Source: an uncultured Akkermansia sp. (lineage in GTDB: Bacteria; Verrucomicrobiota; Verrucomicrobiia; Verrucomicrobiales; Akkermansiaceae). Taken from it: a stretch of DNA of 5,643 nt. The stretch spans positions 1 to 5,643 of the forward strand of contig CAAFXA010000312.1 in assembly GCA_900766865.1 (NCBI GenBank). The letters are read 5' to 3'. Below are positions 1-4,255 of this stretch, one piece after another (positions within the stretch are counted from its first letter, which is position 1; every line of letters starts with the position of its first letter). Both the position numbers and the translations under genes were made by a program. The notes beneath the pieces were generated by a model that was not told the origin of the DNA, searched no databases, and was given only the letters and a program-made list of their open reading frames with translations.

Positions 1-22
1 CTGGCTCAATCGTTGCAAAACG

Positions 23-28
23 TATAAA
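23..28 (+). promoter_or_regulatory. possible -10 box upstream of the lipoprotein gene
   Basis: TATAAA lies about 65 bp before the chosen lipoprotein start. The best-spaced -35 partner is CTGGCT at 1-6 (16-bp spacer), which matches the TTGACA consensus at only three positions and sits on the window edge. The element is plausible by position only and could be chance in an A/T-rich stretch. Confidence 0.25.
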
Positions 29-93
29 GGCCAATAGAAACAAGCCATCGCAAAATGGGAAATTGCAAAATACTCAAAGAGATGCGCGAGAAC

Positions 94-651
94 ATGAGAA
101 AATTTCACTACATTCTTTTACTATGCGTTTGTTTTCTCGCAACTGCATGCAATAAGCAACTCCATTCTTTACGCGTGTGTAATTTCACTTCTCAACACAT
201 ATATGTTCAATCCATCAATGGGGTAAATTGCAGTGAAACCGACAAAGCTATTTTTAATGCAGGATATGCTCCCGAGCAATCTTGCCAGCATAGTAGTATT
301 CAGAATCTCCAAATAACTTTCCCGTTGGTAATTCAGTGGAAATCCAGCGAAGATAATTTTAAGAAAATCCGAACCGCAAAAATTTCCTCATATAAAGCCT
401 TCATTTCGGAAGGTCACGATATCCATTGGGATTTAGTTTTATACAAAAACGAGTGGAAAGCGTTACAACAACGATATTCCGAAGACCTCGCATATTCTAC
501 GCTCATGGTCATGTATGAGGTCATGGGCATTCCGCTGCCAAAAGGGTGTCGTCAGCAGTCCATGTTGAACCTATTAGAGGGCAACTACCACATTATTGAA
601 GCAGGAGAAAATGCGCCCAAGGCTTTCAATTCTGCGAAAAGCCCCCATTAA
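94..651 (+). CDS. small putative lipoprotein of unknown function
   Basis: A 185-residue protein with an N-terminal lipoprotein signal: basic MRK, a hydrophobic stretch at about 6-17 (ILLLCVCFLATA), then Cys19 in the lipobox-like LATAC. It would be lipid-anchored in the envelope after signal peptidase II cleavage. I chose ATG 94 because it puts the signal peptide at the terminus. In-frame ATGs at 55 and 82 would add a polar 13- or 4-residue extension, and none of the three has a strong Shine-Dalgarno; ATG 82 is preceded by a weak AAAGAG. The mature part has a beta-rich opening (RVCNFTSQHIYVQSINGV) and a later P..IQWKSSED stretch. This loosely recalls small DUF3304-like lipoproteins, but I would not assign that family. 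The gene is clearly richer in A and T than its neighbours, which may mean recent acquisition. Its TAA overlaps the stop of the convergent gene. Confidence 0.8.
   Translation: MRKFHYILLLCVCFLATACNKQLHSLRVCNFTSQHIYVQSINGVNCSETDKAIFNAGYAPEQSCQHSSIQNLQITFPLVIQWKSSEDNFKKIRTAKISSYKAFISEGHDIHWDLVLYKNEWKALQQRYSEDLAYSTLMVMYEVMGIPLPKGCRQQSMLNLLEGNYHIIEAGENAPKAFNSAKSPH
621..643. repeat. 6-bp inverted repeat near the convergent gene ends
   Basis: GGCTTT (621-626) and AAAGCC (638-643) can form a 6-bp stem with an 11-nt loop inside the last codons of the lipoprotein gene. No T-run follows on either strand, so it is at best a weak 3'-end hairpin. No better terminator was seen between the convergent genes. 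Confidence 0.25.
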
Positions 652-1019
652 AAATTCAACGACCTCGCCATTTCCTGCTTCCAGTCATGCAGGGCCGCCT
701 CCACGTCCGGGGGCATCTTGACAAAATCCCGCTGTACAGGAACCACAAACATCTCCCCCACCCATTCATCGTTTTTATCGGGGTAGAAAAAATAACGGGC
801 ACCGGGGTGAAGAGTCTCCAGCTGGCGGTTCAGCTCTGCATATCGGCTGGCCGGCACCTTTCCCATCTTGTCTTTGTCATCGTAACAGCAAAAACAAATT
901 TTTTCCCCAGTATAATAGAGAGAATAATACTCGCCGAAATACGGCAACAGCCACCGCACACCACATGCAAGAAGCCACAGAAACAACACAGCCAGATATA
1001 TATGCTTCAGCCATTTCAT
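648..1019 (-). CDS. small membrane-anchored protein of unknown function, last gene of the cluster
   Basis: A 123-residue protein. Basic MKWLKHIY is followed by one membrane helix (about residues 8-26), predicting N-in with the soluble part outside the cytoplasm. That part carries a cysteine cluster (ICFCCYDD, 41-48), AELNRQL (61-67), VVP (92-94) and a closing LHDWKQEM (110-117). The reading frame continues upstream to 1058, but I chose ATG 1019. It forms an ATGA overlap with the stop of the preceding gene and has AGGAG 10 nt upstream, whereas the longer version adds a charged 13-residue lead before the helix. It resembles the preceding gene's product, sharing AELN..L, VP at the same 32-residue spacing, and L..W..EM, so the two are probably divergent tandem paralogues. 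I recognise no family. Its TAA stop shares bases with the lipoprotein stop. Confidence 0.8.
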   Translation of the reverse strand: MKWLKHIYLAVLFLWLLACGVRWLLPYFGEYYSLYYTGEKICFCCYDDKDKMGKVPASRYAELNRQLETLHPGARYFFYPDKNDEWVGEMFVVPVQRDFVKMPPDVEAALHDWKQEMARSLNF

Positions 1020-1432
1020 GAGCGCAGCTCTCCTTTCTTCCTCATCTCTGCCACCCACTCCTGCAACACCTGATATCGCGCCTTTTCCTGGCTCACAAGC
1101 CGTTCCCGGGATTCAGTATCCAACCACCCCAGAGCCGGGCGGAATCTCACCAGCTCCAGCCCGCCCTCTGCCGTGGGAACGGCAAGCAAATCATCCTTAT
1201 AAAATATACCGCAAAACGGAGCGACATACCACATATAATAGCCCTCACACTGCAACAGGCGCTCATTCAGCTCCGCAACATCGTTCGCCGACAATGAACT
1301 TAGTGGCAAACCTTGCACCGGCTCGACCTCCAGAGTATATGCACAGGGAGACATGCACACCAGCATGCTACCGACCACCCATACTATCGGAGCCAGTAAA
1401 ATCCAGCCCATGATTCTGATGCACTTCCACAT
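1016..1432 (-). CDS. small membrane-anchored protein of unknown function, third gene of the cluster
   Basis: A 138-residue protein from the chosen ATG. Basic MWKCIRI precedes one hydrophobic segment (about 8-26), after which come CMSPCAY, AELNERL (53-59), a hydrophobic/aromatic core, AVP (84-86), and a charged amphipathic C-terminus with LQEWVAEM (123-130). Predicted topology is N-in with the bulk in the periplasm. The start is uncertain. A GTG at 1489 would add 19 residues but has no Shine-Dalgarno and spoils the signal-anchor. ATG 1432 has a G-rich GGTGGG just upstream. ATG 1411 (MGWILL) is also possible. It lies 72 bp after the coiled-coil gene and overlaps the next gene by ATGA, so translation is probably coupled. 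Similarity to its downstream neighbour suggests gene duplication. No known family recognised. Confidence 0.75.
   Translation of the reverse strand: MWKCIRIMGWILLAPIVWVVGSMLVCMSPCAYTLEVEPVQGLPLSSLSANDVAELNERLLQCEGYYMWYVAPFCGIFYKDDLLAVPTAEGGLELVRFRPALGWLDTESRERLVSQEKARYQVLQEWVAEMRKKGELRS
1030..1034 (-). promoter_or_regulatory. Shine-Dalgarno for the last cluster gene
   Basis: AGGAG (within AAAGGAGAG) on the minus strand lies 10 nt before ATG 1019, inside the 3' end of the preceding gene. With the ATGA overlap it decides the start of the 123-residue protein in favour of 1019 over 1058. Confidence 0.65.
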
Positions 1433-1490
1433 GCGCCCACCATAACACGAACCGACCGGGGAAGCAACCCAAAAGCCACGCTGTAACACA

Positions 1491-1503
1491 CTTGTTGCAC
1501 AAG
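1491..1503 (-). repeat. small stem-loop just after the coiled-coil gene stop
   Basis: On the minus strand CTTGT-GCA-ACAAG follows the TGA at 1505-1507 almost directly, giving a 5-bp stem with a 3-nt loop and no U-run. It could mark an mRNA processing or partial attenuation site between the second and third cluster genes, but it is short enough to be chance. Confidence 0.25.
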
Positions 1504-1534
1504 CTCAGCGCCTCGGCAGGGTATGAGCTGAGCT
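1502..1534. repeat. 7-bp inverted repeat across the coiled-coil gene end
   Basis: AGCTCAG (1502-1508) and CTGAGCT (1528-1534) are perfect inverted copies with a 19-bp interval, covering the last codons and stop of the coiled-coil gene. The repeat shares its outer end with the stem-loop at 1491-1503, so the two folds would compete. Function unknown. Confidence 0.3.
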
Positions 1535-2374
1535 GGCCGGGCGCGGATTATTGCTATGGATTACCGGACGCGGCGGACGCGATGGACGCATGGTCGGCGG
1601 CGATGGGCGATGAGGATGCGGACACACAGTCGGCACCGGAGTGGGTACATATACGGGGCGGTCCACCACCACTGTGGTATTGCTACCGGAATCCGCCCGC
1701 AGACGGTCGTTCTGCCGCCGCAAATTCGCCTCGGCTTCCTTCAGAATGGCTATTTCCTTTTTCAGTGCAGAGATTTCATCCTTCTGGCGAGAGATTGTAG
1801 CATCCTGGGCCGACACAGTAGAACGCAGCTGAGCCTTGTCGCAGTATTCTGCCAGGAAGGCCGCACGCTCGGCATCGAAAGCGGGTTTCCGCGCAGCAGC
1901 ATCAGCCCCCCACCTCCGTATATCCGAGGGCAGGTTCAACCGGGAAGCCTCGCGGCGGTTCCACTCAGCGGCCAGATAATCAGCCTCCCTCGCGCTGAGA
2001 GTATCCACGGCGGCAAAGAGGGAGATAACCTCCGCACCGGTCAAATAGCGAGGGCTGTTACCGCTGGACTGCAGAGCAGCCAGCCGGGCAGCCTGCTCTG
2101 CCTCGCGCTCCCGCGCCGCGGTATCTGCTGCCGCCTGCAATTCAGCTCGACGAGCAGATACCAGCTCAGGCGTCATACCAAAGCGTTCCTGCAGCTCCGG
2201 GCTGAGGCGGTCGAACAAAAGCCGCTGAACACCCGAACTGTGACGCACCAGCACAGAATCAATAGCAGTTCTCACCACCGCGGCATCCTTCAGCACAGAG
2301 CCATCGCTCAGCACAAAATCTTCAGCAGCAGCATTCAACACGGCCAAACACAGCAAAGACAAAATACGTTTCAT
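1505..2374 (-). CDS. secreted coiled-coil protein with N-terminal SHD1-like module and proline-rich tail
   Basis: A 289-residue protein. Residues 1-17 form a Sec signal peptide (MKR, hydrophobic core, NAAA before ED). Residues 18-66 carry a short beta-rich module with LSDGSVLKDA, VVR, SGV and LSPELQERFG, the pattern of the SHD1-like N-terminal domains frequent in Verrucomicrobiota and Planctomycetota exported proteins. An Ala/Arg/Glu-rich helical region follows (about 70-180), then a clear coiled coil (about 182-228, with ISALKKEIAILKEAEANL), and a Pro/Arg/His-rich tail (about 239-289). The tail looks like an extended linker or wall-spanning segment. No catalytic motif is visible, so a structural or scaffolding envelope role is inferred. 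The start codon overlaps the ankyrin gene's stop as ATGA. No Shine-Dalgarno precedes it, only a C-rich stretch, suggesting coupled re-initiation. A long open frame on the opposite strand is a shadow of this gene. Confidence 0.87.
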   Translation of the reverse strand: MKRILSLLCLAVLNAAAEDFVLSDGSVLKDAAVVRTAIDSVLVRHSSGVQRLLFDRLSPELQERFGMTPELVSARRAELQAAADTAAREREAEQAARLAALQSSGNSPRYLTGAEVISLFAAVDTLSAREADYLAAEWNRREASRLNLPSDIRRWGADAAARKPAFDAERAAFLAEYCDKAQLRSTVSAQDATISRQKDEISALKKEIAILKEAEANLRRQNDRLRADSGSNTTVVVDRPVYVPTPVPTVCPHPHRPSPPTMRPSRPPRPVIHSNNPRPASSAHTLPRR

Positions 2375-3165
2375 GATTCAGGAGTAGGGGGCAAAAGTTC
2401 GGACACACCTGCACTGCGGGAATAGCTGGCAGCATCCCGCCCATTGCCATCCACAGCCGAGGCATTTGCCCCTGCCTGTAACAGCAGGCGAACGGCCGGA
2501 GCAAAATCAGCCATCACCGCATGCATTAGTGGCGTTGTGCCTTCAGCATCCGCCTTATCGGGAGAAGCTCCCCGCTCAAGCAAAAGCTTCATGGTGTTCA
2601 GCCTGGCATTCTGTGCAGCGGCACACAGCAGAGTAGTGCTCTCCACGGCAACATCAGCCGGCAAACCGGCGTCCAACAGAAGCTGCAGCACTGTAGCCTT
2701 GCCATTTTCTGCCGCACGTCGACCGGCCTCGGCCAGCAATACCGGGGAAACCGGGCTGTGCTTCTGCAACAATTCTCTCACCACCCCCTCTCCACCCAGA
2801 GAGGCGGCCACGGTAAAAAGGCAATCCCCCTCTTCATCCACGGCCAAAGGGTCTGCCCCCTGGCGATATGCCGACTGCATTTCAAAATACGTTGCCAACT
2901 CTTCATCAGCAGCATCCACTGCACCTCGCATCACCCACACACAACTCCCCAGCACCATAAAAACCACTGCCCACACCACGCTCATCAGAGCCCTGCGGTG
3001 TGTCATTGACCTGGCTAGCGCAAGAGCCGCATCGGCAATGAAGGCCGTTACACACAGCGTCAACAACCAGACATCCAGCGTTGCAGCACCACCCACACCA
3101 CTCACACGGCAGGCCAACAACGCCACCACAACCAATAACACCAGGGGGTTCACATAGTCTCTCAT
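2371..3165 (-). CDS. three-helix membrane protein with C-terminal ankyrin repeats
   Basis: A 264-residue protein and first gene of the four-gene cluster. Three membrane helices lie at about 6-20, 29-51 and 59-79. The C-terminal half consists of ankyrin-type repeats, roughly 104-137, 142-172, 176-206, 209-239 and a degenerate cap from 240. The hallmarks are TTLLCAAAQN, MKLLLERGASPDKAD and TPLMHAV...VRLLLQAGANASAVD. The basic loop between helices 2 and 3 (ARSMTHRR) should be cytoplasmic. By the positive-inside rule this puts the repeat domain in the periplasm, where it could bind the secreted product of the next gene. Ankyrin repeats are protein-binding scaffolds, so no enzyme activity is implied. 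ATG 3165 was chosen because AAGGGA sits 7 nt upstream and helix 1 begins directly after it. An upstream in-frame start at 3204 adds 13 polar residues and would overlap the promoter-like sequence. Confidence 0.87.
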   Translation of the reverse strand: MRDYVNPLVLLVVVALLACRVSGVGGAATLDVWLLTLCVTAFIADAALALARSMTHRRALMSVVWAVVFMVLGSCVWVMRGAVDAADEELATYFEMQSAYRQGADPLAVDEEGDCLFTVAASLGGEGVVRELLQKHSPVSPVLLAEAGRRAAENGKATVLQLLLDAGLPADVAVESTTLLCAAAQNARLNTMKLLLERGASPDKADAEGTTPLMHAVMADFAPAVRLLLQAGANASAVDGNGRDAASYSRSAGVSELLPPTPES

Positions 3166-3172
3166 CGTGCTG

Positions 3173-3178
3173 TCCCTT
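3173..3178 (-). promoter_or_regulatory. Shine-Dalgarno of the ankyrin gene, complementary to upstream RNA
   Basis: AAGGGA lies 7 nt before ATG 3165 and decides that start. It is part of AAGGGACA (3171-3178), whose perfect complement TGTCCCTT occurs about 100 nt upstream on the same strand (3278-3285). A transcript starting upstream could therefore hide its own ribosome site. Confidence 0.6.
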
Positions 3179-3204
3179 ATAGCAAAATCTGATGAAGGGA
3201 GCAA
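3176..3204 (-). promoter_or_regulatory. candidate promoter for the four-gene cluster
   Basis: TTGCTC (3199-3204) and TATAAG (3176-3181) on the minus strand are separated by exactly 17 bp and match the -35/-10 consensus at four and five positions. Transcription would start near 3169, leaving a leader of only about 4 nt. The -10 overlaps the Shine-Dalgarno, so if this promoter is used the resulting mRNA lacks most of that ribosome site. Confidence 0.45.
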
Positions 3205-3206
3205 GT

Positions 3207-3237
3207 AAAAAATCCATTCAGTCGGAGTCCCGGATGG
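3207..3237 (-). terminator. possible intrinsic terminator between the two ankyrin genes
   Basis: On the minus strand CCAT (3234-3237) pairs with ATGG (3214-3217), enclosing a CGG-GACT-CCG type inner hairpin (3223-3232), and is followed after one A by six T (3207-3212). The stem is interrupted and modest, but hairpin plus U-tract in an intergenic region is the right layout. It would end transcripts arriving from the 3358-4140 gene or from the structured element just upstream. Confidence 0.4.
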
Positions 3238-3300
3238 GGAGGGCTGTAATACAGTAGCGAGGTGTCCTCCTCTCTCAAAGGGACAAGTAAGCCCATCCCC
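3236..3300 (-). ncRNA. candidate structured RNA or leader element, class unknown
   Basis: On the minus strand the 5' arm GGGGATGGGCT (3290-3300) pairs with AGCCCTCCCC (3236-3245) through ten pairs and one bulge. Two hairpins nest inside. One is TGTCCCTT against AGG(A)GGACA (3263-3285) with a 6-nt loop and a bulged A. The other is CTGT-ATT-ACAG (3244-3254), which shares its last bases with the outer arm. This makes a three-way-junction-like fold followed directly by the terminator-like hairpin. I do not recognise a known riboswitch, 6S, SRP or tmRNA consensus. It could be a leader switch, a 3'-UTR-derived small RNA, or coincidence in a G/C-run-rich stretch. Confidence 0.4.
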
Positions 3301-3357
3301 ACTGCCAGCCCAGTCCCAGCACCAACACCGAGCTATCCGAGTTCACTAATAAACGTA

Positions 3358-4140
3358 TCAGCTTTTCGCCCGTTGTTGCACTTCCGTTAAGTCTTCGGCA
3401 TGTACGGCTCCATGCGTCAACAGAAACGCCCGCAGGGGCGCCACTCTATCATTCCGGCAGAATTGTTCATCATCCAGCAAATCCAGCACCGTGTGCCCTT
3501 CAGCCACCAAGGCATTCACATCCTCCCCATGCTCGCAGACCAGATAGCGAGCCATCTCCAGCGCGGCCTGCGGCCGACTCATCGCCCCGAGCACCACCGC
3601 ATGCAATGGGTAAATAGATTCGCCGCTGGTCAGGAACACCTCCCGATGCAGCTCCGAAAGCGTATCTGCCCCATGAGCCTCCAATACCCGGGCATGCGCC
3701 ACACAGCAATTCTTGCAGCAGAGCATCCACAAAGACTCAGCATCCCTCCCCAGGTCAAAACCAGCCACAAGCAAGGCCTCCAGCATTTCCGGCGTGCCAT
3801 CCGTCACAACAGAACTCAACAGCGATGGCTCCATGTGCTCCAACCGGTACGTCTGCAACTTTTCCGGGCTCTGGTACTGCAACAACAGCGGCAACCATTC
3901 CACCCGATTGTACCAGATGAGCTTCTCCAGCACAAAGCATGCAAGAACTCCGTCCCTGCGCAGCAACTTGCCATACCGCTGCGTTGCCAGGCGAAACGTC
4001 CCCATATCGTCCTGAGCCACTGCACGTTCCAGAGCACGCCCGGCCCTGGAAACCCGCACTCCATACCACCCCGACAGACACAATATAAACACCAGAGTCA
4101 AGAACACGATGATAGCAGGACTGCACAAATGCTCCATCAT
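3358..4140 (-). CDS. membrane-anchored ankyrin-like repeat protein
   Basis: A 260-residue protein from ATG 4140. One hydrophobic helix (about 8-27) is followed by a basic segment (GVRVSRAGRALER). The positive-inside rule therefore predicts N-out with the large domain in the cytoplasm, opposite to the other ankyrin protein here. Residues about 38-248 form a helical solenoid with ankyrin-like units: PEMLEALLVAGFDL, AHARVLEAHGADTL, YPLHAVVLGA, MARYLVCEHGEDVNALVAEG and LRAFLLTHGAVHAEDL. The repeats are degenerate. A cysteine cluster, CCKNCC (141-146), is unusual. The frame opens upstream at GTG 4146, but that codon touches the -10 box. ATG 4140 lies at the expected transcription start, so the mRNA is probably leaderless. 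A second ATG (4137) follows at once. The gene is divergent from aroB and 192 bp upstream of the ankyrin cluster. Function unknown; protein binding inferred. Confidence 0.83.
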   Translation of the reverse strand: MMEHLCSPAIIVFLTLVFILCLSGWYGVRVSRAGRALERAVAQDDMGTFRLATQRYGKLLRRDGVLACFVLEKLIWYNRVEWLPLLLQYQSPEKLQTYRLEHMEPSLLSSVVTDGTPEMLEALLVAGFDLGRDAESLWMLCCKNCCVAHARVLEAHGADTLSELHREVFLTSGESIYPLHAVVLGAMSRPQAALEMARYLVCEHGEDVNALVAEGHTVLDLLDDEQFCRNDRVAPLRAFLLTHGAVHAEDLTEVQQRAKS

Positions 4141-4146
4141 AGCCAC

Positions 4147-4176
4147 ATCCTAGCAAACACCATCCCTTAGTGTCAA
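4147..4176 (-). promoter_or_regulatory. strong sigma-70-like promoter for the 3358-4140 gene
   Basis: A perfect TTGACA (4171-4176), an 18-bp spacer and TAGGAT (4147-4152), with TG one base upstream of the -10 as in extended -10 promoters (TGCTAGGAT). The -10 ends six bases before ATG 4140, so the usual start distance falls on the A of the start codon. Confidence 0.75.
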
Positions 4177-4220
4177 GAAATACTTCCTTTTTAACCATTC
4201 AAAACGTACACAATAAAGCC

Positions 4221-4249
4221 TTGCAGAACGCAGCTCGCGCGCGTATAAT
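4221..4249 (+). promoter_or_regulatory. sigma-70-like promoter of aroB, leaderless geometry
   Basis: TTGCAG (4221-4226), a 17-bp spacer and a perfect TATAAT (4244-4249). Only six bases (GCGCCC) separate the -10 from ATG 4256, so transcription should begin at or beside the start codon. It is divergent from the promoter at 4147-4176, with 44 bp between the two -35 boxes. Confidence 0.78.
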
Positions 4250-4255
4250 GCGCCC

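Noticed and set aside
902..920. TATAATAGAG on the plus strand as a promoter.
   Set aside because: It lies inside the coding part of a minus-strand gene with no -35 partner of note and no plus-strand gene to serve.
687..1413. Plus-strand open frames opposite the two small membrane proteins.
   Set aside because: The minus-strand genes are supported by ATGA coupling, a Shine-Dalgarno, signal-anchor helices and mutual similarity.
1433..1489. GTG 1489 as the start of the 138-residue protein.
   Set aside because: No Shine-Dalgarno precedes it and the 19 extra residues are not signal-like, although a lead peptide cannot be excluded.
1556..2425. Long plus-strand open frame opposite the coiled-coil gene (289 codons).
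   Set aside because: The minus strand encodes a signal peptide, an SHD1-like module and a coiled coil, with an ATGA junction. The plus-strand product is an Arg/His/Gln/Ser-rich string without domain character, typical of an antisense shadow in GC-rich DNA.
3213..3300. Known RNA classes (6S, SRP, tmRNA, fluoride, THF or TPP riboswitch) for the structured element.
   Set aside because: None of the conserved core sequences I remember for these classes could be matched on either strand.
3400..4170. Plus-strand open frame opposite the 260-residue ankyrin-like gene.
   Set aside because: The minus-strand frame has a strong promoter, a membrane helix and repeats. The plus product is His/Gln/Arg-rich and has no ribosome site.
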